Positions 16,903 through 26,085 are shown, numbered from the stretch's first letter. The stretch: DNA of 64,000 nt from Oceanobacillus iheyensis HTE831 (GCF_000011245.1 NC_004193.1:1838501-1902500), one strand, 5' to 3'. The notes: generated from the letters alone by a model not told the origin. Program-made: numbers and translations.

Positions 16903-17618
16903 TAGTTTTCTTCTACCTCAAATTTGTATCCTACACCCCAAACCGTCACGATCATTTTGGCAGCTTCTTTAGAAACTGTATTTAATTTTTCTCTAAGTCT
17001 CTTGACATGTGTATCTACAGTTCGCAAATCACCAAAGAATTCATATTGCCAAACTTCTTTTAATAACTGCTCTCTATTAAATACTTTATCTGGTGCGTTT
17101 GCTAAGAAGCATAACAGTTCATACTCTTTTGGAGTTAAACTTACTTCTTGATTATCCGCTGCGACTCGGTGTGCATCATGATCGATCGTCAGATGTGGGA
17201 ATACAAGCATATTTTTAGATGATGTATCTACTTCTTGATAGGTTTTCGTTGACACTCTTCGAAGTAATGCTTTCACTCGAAGTACTGCCTCTCTTGGACT
17301 AAATGGCTTTACTATATAGTCATCAGCTCCAACCTCAAACCCTTGTACACGGTTCGATTCTTCGCCTTTAGCAGTTAGCATAATCACAGGTGTATCCTTT
17401 TCCTTACGTAATTCTTTACAAACTTCAATACCATCTTTTTCAGGCATCATAATATCTAAAATAATTACATCATAATCATTCGCTAACGCTTTTTCCAAAG
17501 CAACATCGCCATCAGCTGCTTCATCTATTTCAAAATCCTCTTTTTCTAAGTACATTTTTATTAAACGACGAATTCTATCTTCATCGTCAACTACTAGTAT
17601 TTTATGTGTTATATCCAT
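16902..17618 (-). CDS. resD: response regulator ResD
   Basis: A 238-residue OmpR/PhoB-type regulator partnered with ResE. Receiver domain: acidic pocket VVDDED, phospho-acceptor Asp near 55 in VIILDIMMPE, Thr in MLTAKG, Lys in YIVKPF. The C-terminal winged-helix domain includes LTPKEYELLCFLA and DLRTVDTHVKRLREKL. I use ATG 17618 (GAGGAGG, seven-base spacing) rather than a TTG two codons upstream that overlaps the ribosome site. In B. subtilis ResD activates ctaA, resABC and nitrate-respiration genes; here resABC lies just upstream on the same strand. Confidence 0.95.
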   Translation of the reverse strand: MDITHKILVVDDEDRIRRLIKMYLEKEDFEIDEAADGDVALEKALANDYDVIILDIMMPEKDGIEVCKELRKEKDTPVIMLTAKGEESNRVQGFEVGADDYIVKPFSPREAVLRVKALLRRVSTKTYQEVDTSSKNMLVFPHLTIDHDAHRVAADNQEVSLTPKEYELLCFLANAPDKVFNREQLLKEVWQYEFFGDLRTVDTHVKRLREKLNTVSKEAAKMIVTVWGVGYKFEVEEN

Positions 17619-17648
17619 TGCCAATCCTCCTCAAGTCAATCTATATAA

Positions 17649-17677
17649 ATTATAAACGAATCTATATTAAAAGTTAA
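17649..17677 (-). promoter_or_regulatory. sigma-A promoter of resDE
   Basis: Minus-strand TTAACT (17672-17677), 17-base spacer, perfect TATAAT (17649-17654), about 30 bases before the resD start and downstream of the resC terminator. It makes resDE a separate transcription unit. Confidence 0.65.
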
Positions 17678-17741
17678 GAAATCAAGTGTTCATAATATGT
17701 TCACATCATCGCATAATTAAAATACTGTATAACAATTATAC

Positions 17742-17791
17742 GAAAATCCGAACTATCAAACGCGTAAACTTGAGCGATGTATAGTTCGGAT
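17742..17791 (-). terminator. terminator of resABC
   Basis: Minus strand: long stem with ATCCGAACTAT/ATAGTTCGGAT arms followed by TTTTCG, 25 bases behind the resC stop. The T-tract is short, but the stem is strong. Confidence 0.7.
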
Positions 17792-17816
17792 ACAATTTGA
17801 AAACTTATTCCGTCAA

Positions 17817-19007
17817 TTAAGCATAAGAATGTAATCCTGCTAGCACTAAATTGACAACAATTAAGTTAAACATGATAATAGCAAAACCTACTACTGCTAG
17901 CCATGCAGATTTCTCACCATGCCAACCTCTTGACAATCGTAAATGTAGGAACGCTGCATAGAAGAACCAAGTAATGAGTGCCCAAACTTCTTTTGGATCC
18001 CATCCCCAAAATCTTCCCCAAGCTAGTTGCGCCCAGATTGCTGCAAAGATTAGTCCTCCAAGTGTGAATACTGGAAAACCAATTGCTACTGAACGATACA
18101 TGATTTCATCAAGCATATCAGGTTTTACACCTTTTAATACTGGTTGTAGCTTTGCTCCAATTCGTTTTCTCGTAAACAACAACGTCAATAGGTATATAGC
18201 TGTTCCTGTAATGAATGACCAAATAACTGTATTGAATTTTCTACCAGCATCAGCACCCTGCATCCACTTTGGAGCTTCAATTATAGGTGACATTGCATTT
18301 TCCGTTAATAACTCACCACTATTAGGTGCTGCAATTGCCGGAAGATGGTATTCGGTCGTTGTCGTTGCACCGTTTTCTGTATATTCAAAAGTAGCTTGAT
18401 AGGATGCCATGTTAAATACTGAAGTAATGACAATAAAACCAATAAATAAAAATATACAATATAAAACGAATTCTAATGAAAAATTTCGTAAAGAAATTTT
18501 TGATTGATCAATTTGACGAATTAAATACATTAGTCCAGCAACAAAACTGATAAATAATATCCCTTGTCCAAGTGCTACAGTAGTTACATGTATACTTAAC
18601 CAGTGACTTTGCAGCGATGGTACTAGAGGGGATACTTCTGTTGAAAACATACTAGCATAGGCAATAATTATCATGGTAATTGGTAATGCAAATAATCCAA
18701 GAAATGCAGTTTTATAATAAATATATATTATAATAAATGCCAGTATCATCGACATACCTAAAAATGTTGTAAACTCAAATAAGTTACTTACAGGTGCATG
18801 TCCCGTTATAGACCACCGTGTAAAGAAATATACGAGCTGTGAAACAAATCCCACAATGGTAATATATAAGCCAATTGAGCCTGATATCGTTTTTTGATGT
18901 CGTTCTTTCTTATTCTGACGGATAGCCCCACCAAAAAAGAATGTCGCGATCAAGTATAAAATAAAGGCTATAAATAACGATCCATTACTAATACTTAATA
19001 AATCCAT
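17817..19007 (-). CDS. resC: cytochrome c biogenesis protein ResC (CcsA-type)
   Basis: A 396-residue multi-pass membrane protein of the CcmC/CcsA family. With ResB it carries haem across the membrane and attaches it to apocytochrome c (system II). The family's WWD-type haem-handling motif is visible as GRFWGWDPKEVWALITWF near 325-343, flanked by conserved histidines in transmembrane helices. At least eight hydrophobic segments. It follows resB by about 40 bases and ends the resABC unit. Confidence 0.93.
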   Translation of the reverse strand: MDLLSISNGSLFIAFILYLIATFFFGGAIRQNKKERHQKTISGSIGLYITIVGFVSQLVYFFTRWSITGHAPVSNLFEFTTFLGMSMILAFIIIYIYYKTAFLGLFALPITMIIIAYASMFSTEVSPLVPSLQSHWLSIHVTTVALGQGILFISFVAGLMYLIRQIDQSKISLRNFSLEFVLYCIFLFIGFIVITSVFNMASYQATFEYTENGATTTTEYHLPAIAAPNSGELLTENAMSPIIEAPKWMQGADAGRKFNTVIWSFITGTAIYLLTLLFTRKRIGAKLQPVLKGVKPDMLDEIMYRSVAIGFPVFTLGGLIFAAIWAQLAWGRFWGWDPKEVWALITWFFYAAFLHLRLSRGWHGEKSAWLAVVGFAIIMFNLIVVNLVLAGLHSYA

Positions 19008-19049
19008 TGTTTATCCTCCTAATCTTGGATTAGTTGCATAAGAAAGCAA

Positions 19050-20690
19050 CTAATCCTCCAGTTCTTGTTGATCATTAACCATTTTAATTGAAGTACCTTC
19101 TAGTGATTTCTCGATATCTTTCTTAATACCGAACCAATTTTTATTGGTATGTCCGGCCAAGAATACACCATTTTCTGTTGGATGGATCCAGACACGTCGA
19201 TGTTGCCAGTACATACCTTGGATAACTCCAATCATAAAGATCGCGGCACCTACGATAAAGAACGGCAACGTCCTATCAGCATTTAAGGTCAAACCACTTG
19301 CATCTCTTAGCTCAAAATCTTCCATGCTAATCTTATAATCATTTTCTCCAGTAGCGTCGATGTTTTTACCTATTCCTAAAAAGCTCACTTCGCCCGTTTC
19401 GGACTCTGGTGGAAACAAGGTTAATACAAACGCTGGATTTCTCGGATTATTTGTTTGTGAGACAGGAGTTCCCTCTTCAGTCATTACATAATCCGGAAAA
19501 TAATTTGTGACCTCTACTCTAAATCCATTATCTAGTTCATAGGAAGATTGTGGTTCTGATAAATCTATTGAAAATGTTGCTAAAGATGTCTCATTTTCAT
19601 CATTTGTCTCATGAATCTTAAATGTAAATGAATCAAATTCATTTACTTGGTAACCGGATTGATATAGCGTATAACTACCAAACTTTGCCGGTTCATTCAT
19701 GCGTATCGATTGGCTTGAATGCTCCTCTAATTCCGGTTCTGCACCTGGAATATCTGCATTTTTAGCTTCGTAAATAATTACATCTGATTGGAAATTACTA
19801 GGTATTTCCCCTTCTTTTAAAATTGCTTCCTGAAATCTCTCATCTTCAGGGTCGTGAGTTTCCATTACAAATTGTTCGTTCTTTATGTAGTACTGTCCAT
19901 CAGTTCCTGGTATTACCATCTGCTCGCCTTCTCTAATCCAAATATATTCCTCAGAAAACATAAGGGGAGTTGTACGCAATAGCGCCGCCAAAAGAATTAT
20001 AATTAATCCAATATGATTGACGTAAGGACCCCAGCGAGAGAATCTACCCTTTTCAGCTAATATATGTCCATTATCATATGTAAGCTTGTAATTAGATTTC
20101 TTTAAATTCGATGCAAATTGATCAATTTCTTCTTTGTCTACTTGATCAGTTTCACTATATAAACGTTGTCTTGACAAAAACTTAACATGTTTTTTTGCAC
20201 TTTGATTTCGTAACGCTCGGAATAGTGGTACAAATCGATCTAAACTACAAATTACTAGCGATATACCGATCAGTGCAATAAGGACCATATACCACCACGA
20301 GCTATATAAGTTATGAAACCCGAGCTGATAATATATTAATCCTAAAATACCATAACGGTCTTCATAAAAGATAGCTGGATCCCGAGATACCGCATTTTGT
20401 GGAATAAATTCTTCCTGTGGAAAAATAGTTCCAAAAATGGATGCTACTAAAGCGATAACAATCAACCAAACGCCAACTTTTACAGATGAAAAGAAGCTCC
20501 AGATTTTATCTACAATTGACTTCTTATACGTTTGTGAACGACGAGCTGATCCATCATATCTCATATTTAACAGTTTTGAATCTTGGTTACCATCAATATG
20601 TTGGTTTCCTTCCACTGGTTTTCCACAAGATTCACATAATACTGTTCCTTCGGGATTAACATGACCACACTCACATTTTATCTTATTCAT
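19050..20690 (-). CDS. resB: cytochrome c biogenesis protein ResB (Ccs1-type)
   Basis: A 546-residue membrane protein of the ResB/Ccs1 family, partner of ResC in system II cytochrome c maturation. It begins with a four-cysteine zinc ribbon (CECGH and CESCG, Cys 6, 8, 19, 22). Then come three hydrophobic helices (about 60-85, 125-145, 210-230), a large extracytoplasmic region, and a final helix around 475-490. ATG 20690 is used because GGAGGG precedes it by five bases; the upstream in-frame TTG at 20708 does not have a site. resA is only eight bases from the conventional frame end. Confidence 0.93.
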   Translation of the reverse strand: MNKIKCECGHVNPEGTVLCESCGKPVEGNQHIDGNQDSKLLNMRYDGSARRSQTYKKSIVDKIWSFFSSVKVGVWLIVIALVASIFGTIFPQEEFIPQNAVSRDPAIFYEDRYGILGLIYYQLGFHNLYSSWWYMVLIALIGISLVICSLDRFVPLFRALRNQSAKKHVKFLSRQRLYSETDQVDKEEIDQFASNLKKSNYKLTYDNGHILAEKGRFSRWGPYVNHIGLIIILLAALLRTTPLMFSEEYIWIREGEQMVIPGTDGQYYIKNEQFVMETHDPEDERFQEAILKEGEIPSNFQSDVIIYEAKNADIPGAEPELEEHSSQSIRMNEPAKFGSYTLYQSGYQVNEFDSFTFKIHETNDENETSLATFSIDLSEPQSSYELDNGFRVEVTNYFPDYVMTEEGTPVSQTNNPRNPAFVLTLFPPESETGEVSFLGIGKNIDATGENDYKISMEDFELRDASGLTLNADRTLPFFIVGAAIFMIGVIQGMYWQHRRVWIHPTENGVFLAGHTNKNWFGIKKDIEKSLEGTSIKMVNDQQELED

Positions 20691-20716
20691 ACTATCCCTC
20701 CATCCCAAGGCCTTTC

Positions 20717-21295
20717 TTAATTCTGTTGTGGAGCAATATCATTTAAATAGCCTTCTAATCTATCTAAAGTTAGTGCCCCTTGAACAATCTCTTCTATTTC
20801 CCCATTTGGTTTAATAAAATAAGTTGTAGGCATCGGACCAATTTTATAAAGATCTTTTACCTCTCCATTTTTATCATGAGGAACCGGAAATGTTAAGTCA
20901 TATTCATCAATAAATTGATCTACAACCAATTCTGTCCCATCTAAACTTACTGCAACAATTTCAACACCTTTTTCTTTATATTCCGCATATAAGTCTTGCA
21001 TATAAGGCATTTCTGCTTTACAAGGGTCACACCATGTAGCCCAAAAGTTTAGCATGACACCTTTCCCCTCTAAATCACTTAACTGAACAGTTGATTGGTC
21101 AACCTCTTCGCTAATCTGTTTCAGTTGAAAATCGGGGGCAGCATCACCAACACGATATATTTTATTATCATCTTTCATATTAGAAACAATAGCGAATACT
21201 ACTGCTGCTACTAAAATAAGTAATATGGATGACCTGAAAATGAAGCGATTTCTTTTTTTCTTCTGTTTATTTGTCTTATTTTGTTGAATATCCAA
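20717..21295 (-). CDS. resA: thiol-disulfide oxidoreductase ResA
   Basis: A 192-residue membrane-anchored thioredoxin-fold protein that reduces the cysteines of apocytochrome c before haem attachment. N-terminal signal anchor at about 20-38 (preceded by a Lys/Arg-rich stretch), then a TlpA-like domain with active site WCDPC (Cys 89 and 92) and the cis-proline segment PMPTTYFIKPNG. Start codon is TTG at 21295 with GGGAGGGAG upstream. First gene of resA-resB-resC. Confidence 0.94.
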   Translation of the reverse strand: MDIQQNKTNKQKKKRNRFIFRSSILLILVAAVVFAIVSNMKDDNKIYRVGDAAPDFQLKQISEEVDQSTVQLSDLEGKGVMLNFWATWCDPCKAEMPYMQDLYAEYKEKGVEIVAVSLDGTELVVDQFIDEYDLTFPVPHDKNGEVKDLYKIGPMPTTYFIKPNGEIEEIVQGALTLDRLEGYLNDIAPQQN

Positions 21296-21316
21296 TGTAA
21301 CACTCCCTCCCAGGTC

Positions 21317-21325
21317 ATTATATCA
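21317..21325 (-). promoter_or_regulatory. extended -10 promoter of resABC
   Basis: Minus-strand TGATATAAT, an extended -10 element, 22 bases before the resA TTG start. No good -35 hexamer is present, as expected for an activator-dependent (perhaps ResD) or extended -10 promoter. Confidence 0.45.
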
Positions 21326-21356
21326 TTTAAGACTATTTATAAATTTGACCATTATC

Positions 21357-22091
21357 TTACAATTTTTGAGCTTGTGCACGTAATTGGTTGACTTCTTTAG
21401 GAGTTAATGATCGATATTCCCCTGCATTTAAGCCTTCTAACCCAATAAAGTCATAGCGTTCACGTTTTAATTTCATGACTGGATAGCCCAATTCTTCTAA
21501 CATACGACGGACTTGTCGATTCTTTCCTTCATGTAAGGTTAGTTCTATAATGGAAGTCTTTTTCTGGTGGTCCGTAGATAGTAACTTCACTTGAACTGCT
21601 TTAAGTACATCTTTATCTGAACGTATTCCTTTTTGCAGTAAAGCTAATTCCTTCTTATTCGGTATACCTCTTACCTTCGCAATATATACCTTGTCTATTT
21701 CATGACGAGGGTGCATGAGTAAGTTAGCAAAATCCCCATCGTTGGTTAATAGTAAAACTCCTGAAGTATCATAATCCAATCTTCCAATTGGAAAGATTCG
21801 TTGTTCTACAGCCTCGAAATAATCGGTAACCACTTTCCTGCCTTTATCATCTTTCACACTGGAAATTACTCCTCTTGGCTTGTATAAAAGAAAATAAACA
21901 GGTGTTTCCTTTTCAAGTGGAACACCGTCTACAACAATCTCATCGTTTGCTGTAACCTTAACTCCCATCTCCTGAACGGTCTCTCCATTTACCTTAACTT
22001 TTCCATCAAGAATCATTTGTTCTGCTTTTCTTCGTGATGTAACCCCGCTCTGCGCAATCACTTTTTGAAGTCTTTCACCATTGTTCGTCAT
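21357..22091 (-). CDS. rluB: 23S rRNA pseudouridine synthase RluB-type
   Basis: A 244-residue RsuA/RluB-family pseudouridine synthase, modifying 23S rRNA helix 90 region. N-terminal S4 RNA-binding domain (GERLQKVIAQSGVTSRRKAE), then the catalytic domain with GRLDYDTSG, whose Asp is the nucleophile, and the family motif EGKNRQVRRML. ATG 22091 is chosen over 22169: the extra 26 residues have no homology and overlap an intergenic hairpin, and the weak GGTGA precedes 22091. Confidence 0.93.
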   Translation of the reverse strand: MTNNGERLQKVIAQSGVTSRRKAEQMILDGKVKVNGETVQEMGVKVTANDEIVVDGVPLEKETPVYFLLYKPRGVISSVKDDKGRKVVTDYFEAVEQRIFPIGRLDYDTSGVLLLTNDGDFANLLMHPRHEIDKVYIAKVRGIPNKKELALLQKGIRSDKDVLKAVQVKLLSTDHQKKTSIIELTLHEGKNRQVRRMLEELGYPVMKLKRERYDFIGLEGLNAGEYRSLTPKEVNQLRAQAQKL

Positions 22092-22126
22092 TCTAATCAC
22101 CATTCTTTTTGTATTTAACCATAATA

Positions 22127-22153
22127 ATAGCGTTAATATTATATTAACGCTAT
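22127..22153. other. hairpin between spmB and rluB
   Basis: A near-perfect palindrome (ATAGCGTTAATA/TATTAACGCTAT) nine bases beyond the spmB stop. The minus-strand bases after it are only moderately T-rich (TATTAT), so it may be a weak terminator of dacB-spmA-spmB. Confidence 0.5.
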
Positions 22154-22161
22154 CAAGTGTA

Positions 22162-22692
22162 TTATCCAAACATTATTTTAACAAGAACTATTGTAGAAAG
22201 TATAGCAATTAGATCTGCAAGTAATCCAACTTTTAAAGCATATCGTATCTTTTTGATACCTATAGCTCCAAAATAGACAGTAATAATATATAAAGTCGTA
22301 TCAGTACTTCCTTGCATAACAGAAGCAATTCTTCCTATGAATGAATCAGGACCGTAAGTAGAAATTAATTCCGTAGTCATACCTAAAGCTGCAGTTCCTG
22401 ATATCGGCCTTATTAACGCTAATGGCAATACTTCAGATGGAATTCCAAACACAGATAAGATTGGTGAAATTAATTGCACAAAAGCTTCCATTGCACCCGA
22501 ACTCCTAAGAATCGATATCGCAACAATCATTCCAACTAAAAAAGGAAGCAAAGAAAATGCCGTTTTGACACCCTCTTTCCCTCCTTCTACAAATAAATCA
22601 TAGGCAGGTATTTTTCGGACCGCTGCCATTACTAGAATAACCAATATAAAACTAGGAATAATCCAAATACTAATAGATGTGATAATCTCCAT
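22162..22692 (-). CDS. spmB: spore maturation protein SpmB
   Basis: A 176-residue membrane protein of the nucleoside-recognition (Gate) domain family. SpmA and SpmB are needed for normal spore core dehydration. Conserved section GGKEGVKTAFSLLPFLVGM near 41-60 and GAMEAFVQLISPIL; the end ALKVGLLADLIAIL is hydrophobic. ATG 22692 shares TAATG with the spmA stop, coupling the two, and has GGGGG eight bases upstream. Third gene of dacB-spmA-spmB, as in B. subtilis. Confidence 0.92.
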   Translation of the reverse strand: MEIITSISIWIIPSFILVILVMAAVRKIPAYDLFVEGGKEGVKTAFSLLPFLVGMIVAISILRSSGAMEAFVQLISPILSVFGIPSEVLPLALIRPISGTAALGMTTELISTYGPDSFIGRIASVMQGSTDTTLYIITVYFGAIGIKKIRYALKVGLLADLIAILSTIVLVKIMFG

Positions 22693-23282
22693 TAATTTTT
22701 CCCCCAAGTACTTTTATAATGATAAAAACGATCTATCATCAGCCCTGCAGTTGTCGCAATGATAGTAGCCATTATAGTTGCAGAGACAATTTCTGTTGGA
22801 GATGCAGATTCATATTGCATTCGAATTCCAATTACAGTCGTAGGCACGATGGTAAGTCCCGTTGTATTCAATGTGAGAAAGGTAATCATCGATCGAGAGG
22901 CGGTGTCACTATCTTTATTTAATTTTTTCATTTCTTCCATTGCTTTAATACCAATCGGGGTAGCAGCATTTCCTAGTCCAAACATATTTGCCGTCATATT
23001 TGAAAGAATATAGCCAATCGCGGGATGGTCTTTCGGTATATCAGGGAATATCCGTACGACAATTGGGCGAAAAACTTTTGCTAATAAATCTAGTAATCCT
23101 GCTTCCTTAGCAATTCTCATCATACCTAACCAAAAAACCAGTATACTAATAAGTCCAATAGATAATGTAACAGCATCACCAGCACTTTCAAAGATTGCTT
23201 GATTTACCTCTTCCATATTTCCGCTAAACATAGCATAAACGATCCCAATTACTGCCATGGAGATCCAAATCCAATTGATCAT
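22692..23282 (-). CDS. spmA: spore maturation protein SpmA
   Basis: A 196-residue integral membrane protein, also of the Gate/nucleoside-recognition family, acting with SpmB in spore dehydration. Segments GLISILVFWLGMMRIAKEAGL and GLGNAATPIGIKAMEE (near 98-113) are typical. Its ATG overlaps the dacB stop by four bases, and its own stop overlaps spmB by one base. Such tight packing means one coupled sporulation operon, presumably from a mother-cell promoter upstream of dacB. Confidence 0.92.
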   Translation of the reverse strand: MINWIWISMAVIGIVYAMFSGNMEEVNQAIFESAGDAVTLSIGLISILVFWLGMMRIAKEAGLLDLLAKVFRPIVVRIFPDIPKDHPAIGYILSNMTANMFGLGNAATPIGIKAMEEMKKLNKDSDTASRSMITFLTLNTTGLTIVPTTVIGIRMQYESASPTEIVSATIMATIIATTAGLMIDRFYHYKSTWGKN

Positions 23283-24379
23283 ATTGATTCTCTTCCAATG
23301 ATGGATTCAAATACGGTTTTTAGGTTATCAAAGATAGAGTTATTCGGTTGTTCTCCTGGATAAATATACGATTCATACACTTCTTGATTGTTGATATAAT
23401 AAACAGATTTCCCAATCGCTTGTTTTGAATCACTACGTACATCGGATAAAAAATAATTCTTCACATCTACATTGTCATTACCGTCCTTTAATAATGGGAG
23501 GTTTACAGCTTTATTATAATTCCCATATACTTTACTTGTCTTAGGTTCTATATGATAAAGTGCCGTACCTTCTTCTTGAACTGTTTTCATTTCGAATTGT
23601 TCAAATCCCCACTCAAACATACCAATATGATCTTGCCAATCATCTGGAGCATCTAAAGTAACTGCAATTAAATCCATTCCATTTTTATGAGCTGAAGTGA
23701 CTAATGTTCGTCCAGTAGCCTTCGTATAACCAGTCTTACCGCCTGTACAATATTCATATAAACGAGTCAACAGTTTATTTTTGTTTTGCCAATGATAGGT
23801 TCTGTTATTCGAAAGATATGAATCGGATTGACTAACCTCTCTAAACATCGGATTATCCATTGCATATTTCATAAGAATTGCCATATCATATGCACTAGAG
23901 TAATGTGTGTCTGAATCCAAACCATGAGGATTATCAAAATGCGTGTTTTCCATTCCTAACCACTTGGCTTTTTCGTTCATCAAGTAAACAAATCCTTCTT
24001 CACTACCTCCAACATGTTCAGCTATTGCTACCGCTGCATCATTTCCTGATCGAAGCATTAATCCATAAACTAAATCTTTTAGAGGAATTTCTTCTCCTTG
24101 TTCTAGATATATAGAGGATCCTTCAGTATAAATTGCTTTTCTCGAAGTAGTTACTTGTTCATCTAACATCCCAGATTCTATAGCAATAATTGCTGTCATG
24201 ATTTTTGTAATGCTTGCTATGGAAGCTTCTTCGTTTGCATTTTTCTCAAATAACACTCTGCCTGTTGATTGTTCAATTAATACTGCGTTATTTGCTGATA
24301 CAGACGGCAATGCTTGTCCATACGAAGGAAAACTCATGAATAATATTAATGATGTTAATAATCCTATGAATACACGCAT
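23279..24379 (-). CDS. dacB: spore D-alanyl-D-alanine carboxypeptidase DacB
   Basis: A 366-residue S11 serine peptidase (penicillin-binding protein 5*) that trims pentapeptides in spore cortex, lowering crosslinking. Signal peptide at 1-23. Active-site motifs in order: SITK (56-59), SGN near 111-113, KTGYT near 213. Start: ATG 24379; a TTG directly before it (24382) is an equally spaced alternative to the AGGAGG. First gene of dacB-spmA-spmB, the same arrangement as B. subtilis, where it is sigma-E dependent. DacF at 35 kb is its paralogue. Confidence 0.93.
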   Translation of the reverse strand: MRVFIGLLTSLILFMSFPSYGQALPSVSANNAVLIEQSTGRVLFEKNANEEASIASITKIMTAIIAIESGMLDEQVTTSRKAIYTEGSSIYLEQGEEIPLKDLVYGLMLRSGNDAAVAIAEHVGGSEEGFVYLMNEKAKWLGMENTHFDNPHGLDSDTHYSSAYDMAILMKYAMDNPMFREVSQSDSYLSNNRTYHWQNKNKLLTRLYEYCTGGKTGYTKATGRTLVTSAHKNGMDLIAVTLDAPDDWQDHIGMFEWGFEQFEMKTVQEEGTALYHIEPKTSKVYGNYNKAVNLPLLKDGNDNVDVKNYFLSDVRSDSKQAIGKSVYYINNQEVYESYIYPGEQPNNSIFDNLKTVFESIIGRESI

Positions 24380-24492
24380 CAATTCTTGTCCTCCTAAAAT
24401 TCTTTTCTATAATTATCTTATGCAAGTCAGAAATGGTTATGTCATTCTTTATTTAAGAGATTTGATAATTCTGCAAGAAGATTTTAGGAATT

Positions 24493-24515
24493 AAAAAAAT
24501 CCCTTAAAGGGATTT
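24493..24515 (-). terminator. terminator of scpAB
   Basis: Minus-strand stem AAATCCCTT/AAGGGATTT with a run of seven T, 18 bases behind the scpB stop. Confidence 0.85.
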
Positions 24516-24532
24516 AGTAGATTCAATATCAT

Positions 24533-25111
24533 TTATACTTCATCTTGAAATCGTTCAAAAAATAAATCTGCCTCTCGTTCTTCTTTATCAGGGTCAATAT
24601 TTTCTGGGAGAGGTGGTAAATCATCCAGCGTTGCCAATCCAAAGAAAGTAAGAAATTCTTTACTTGTTTGAAATAGTACTGGTCTGCCAACTGTGTCTTT
24701 TCTCCCTGTTTCTTCGATCAAATTTCGTGTGATTAATGTTTGAACAGGTCGTTCACTACGAACACCTCTTATCTCATCAATCTCTGCTCTTGTTATCGGT
24801 TGACGGTAAGCTATTATAGCAAGAGTTTCTAAAGCTGCTTGTGACATCTTGCTTGTACGAGGAGAATCAATTAAACGTTTAAAATAAGAGCTGTGTTCTG
24901 GTTTTGTGGCTAAATGAAATATATTATTGGATTGAATTATCATTAATCCACGGTCTTCTCGCTCATATTCAAACCGTAATTCCTCTAATATATGTTCTAC
25001 TGTATCAAGCCCTATATCTAATATTTTGCTTAATTGCTTTGCCGTAACACCTTCATCGCCACTAGCAAATAGTAATCCTTCTATAACGCCTTTAAATTCA
25101 TTCATATTCAC
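24533..25111 (-). CDS. scpB: segregation and condensation protein ScpB
   Basis: A 192-residue winged-helix kite protein. ScpB dimers bind ScpA in the Smc-ScpAB condensin that compacts and separates newly replicated chromosomes. The family's sections ASGDEGVTAKQLSKILDIG and ALETLAIIAYRQPITRAEID (near 92-111) are clear, and the C-terminus is acidic. Start is GTG 25111, overlapping the scpA stop by four bases with GGAGG seven bases upstream. A terminator follows. Confidence 0.94.
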   Translation of the reverse strand: MNMNEFKGVIEGLLFASGDEGVTAKQLSKILDIGLDTVEHILEELRFEYEREDRGLMIIQSNNIFHLATKPEHSSYFKRLIDSPRTSKMSQAALETLAIIAYRQPITRAEIDEIRGVRSERPVQTLITRNLIEETGRKDTVGRPVLFQTSKEFLTFFGLATLDDLPPLPENIDPDKEEREADLFFERFQDEV

Positions 25112-25857
25112 GTAGATTCCTCCATGCTATATAAATACAGTTCTTCAAAATGTCGTTCCTGTACAGCATAAATTTGCTTATCCTTCATTAATTCAAGAAC
25201 TGCTACAAATGTAACGACAATATAATTTTTAGTCGGTGAAGGAAATAATTTATCAAACACCAATCCATCTGAGTTGGACTGCACCTGCTGCAGAACTTCT
25301 TTCATGCGTGTCTCAATTGGAATATCCATTCGTTGCACTGTTGTATCATGTGGTTCAGTCCATTCTTTTCTTTTTAACATATTTTTCAATGCACCAACCA
25401 TATCGAATATTGAAATATCGGTTTGGTTGGTTGTAATCTTTTCCGGTATGTCTTTGAATTCAAAAACAACTGGTGGACGAGTGTATAATTGGTTGTCTTC
25501 ACTTTCCTTTTCTTTTAAGCGCTCTGCTATTTCTTTATATTTTCGGTACTCAATCAGTCGTTGCATCAATTCTTCCCTTGGGTCTTCCATATACTCTTCA
25601 TCAAGATCATCTTCTAACTCTTGCTTTGGCAAAAGCATTTGGCTTTTTATCGCTAATAATGTGGAGGCCATTACTAAGTATTCACTAGCTATATTTAATT
25701 CCAAATGCTGCATAGTATGTATATACTCCATATATTGTTGTGTAATTTGAGCTACAGGAATATCATATATGTCGATTTCAAATTGATTAATTAAATGTAA
25801 TAATAAATCTAATGGACCCTCAAATGTATCCAGTTTTACTTTATATCCTTCGTGCAT
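25108..25857 (-). CDS. scpA: segregation and condensation protein ScpA
   Basis: A 249-residue kleisin subunit of Smc-ScpAB that bridges the two Smc heads. N-terminal motif KLDTFEGPLDLLLHLI near 7-22 is the kleisin signature; the acidic middle (LEDDLDEEYMEDPREEL) and the C-terminal winged helix (VVTFVAVLELMKDKQ) follow. ATG 25857 (AAAGGA, nine-base spacing) gives the usual family length. A longer frame to 25980 would add 41 cysteine-rich residues without homology. In Bacillus ribT follows upstream as here. Confidence 0.94.
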   Translation of the reverse strand: MHEGYKVKLDTFEGPLDLLLHLINQFEIDIYDIPVAQITQQYMEYIHTMQHLELNIASEYLVMASTLLAIKSQMLLPKQELEDDLDEEYMEDPREELMQRLIEYRKYKEIAERLKEKESEDNQLYTRPPVVFEFKDIPEKITTNQTDISIFDMVGALKNMLKRKEWTEPHDTTVQRMDIPIETRMKEVLQQVQSNSDGLVFDKLFPSPTKNYIVVTFVAVLELMKDKQIYAVQERHFEELYLYSMEEST

Positions 25858-25905
25858 AGTATGGTTTCCTTTCAAAAAATAATTAGATATGTGAGTTGCG
25901 CCCAT

Positions 25906-25933
25906 ACACAGTATACATATCTTACATAAGCTA
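25906..25933 (+). promoter_or_regulatory. candidate sigma-K promoter of the YjcZ-like gene
   Basis: Plus strand ACAC (25906-25909) and CATAAGCTA (25925-25933) fit the sigma-K pattern AC, about 16 bases, CATANNNTA. It lies 62 bases before the small ORF, consistent with late mother-cell expression. Confidence 0.4.
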
Positions 25934-25995
25934 TAGCGTAGTATAAATGTTATCACAAAACATTTATGTAATGAACACAAAGGAGGCAGTTAAAC

Positions 25996-26085
25996 ATGAG
26001 TGGTGGATATGGTTATGCAGGTGGATTCGCGTTAATCGTTGTTCTGTTTATCTTATTAGTTATTGTCGGTGCTGCTTGGTTCTAA
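25996..26085 (+). CDS. YjcZ-family small sporulation protein (29 residues)
   Basis: A 29-residue glycine-rich peptide: a short GGYGYAGGFALIV start and one hydrophobic helix ending GAAWF. This is the layout of the YjcZ/tiny spore-membrane protein family of Bacillaceae, whose role is largely unknown. It has an excellent AAAGGAGG site, seven or eight bases before ATG, and a strong terminator 60 bases after the stop. It is the only plus-strand gene between 0 and 36 kb and lies between divergent scpA and convergent ribT. Confidence 0.85.
   Translation: MSGGYGYAGGFALIVVLFILLVIVGAAWF

Noticed and set aside
25858..25980. N-terminal extension of ScpA by 41 residues
   Set aside because: Cysteine-rich and without homology; it overlaps the promoter area. 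ATG 25857 gives the family start.
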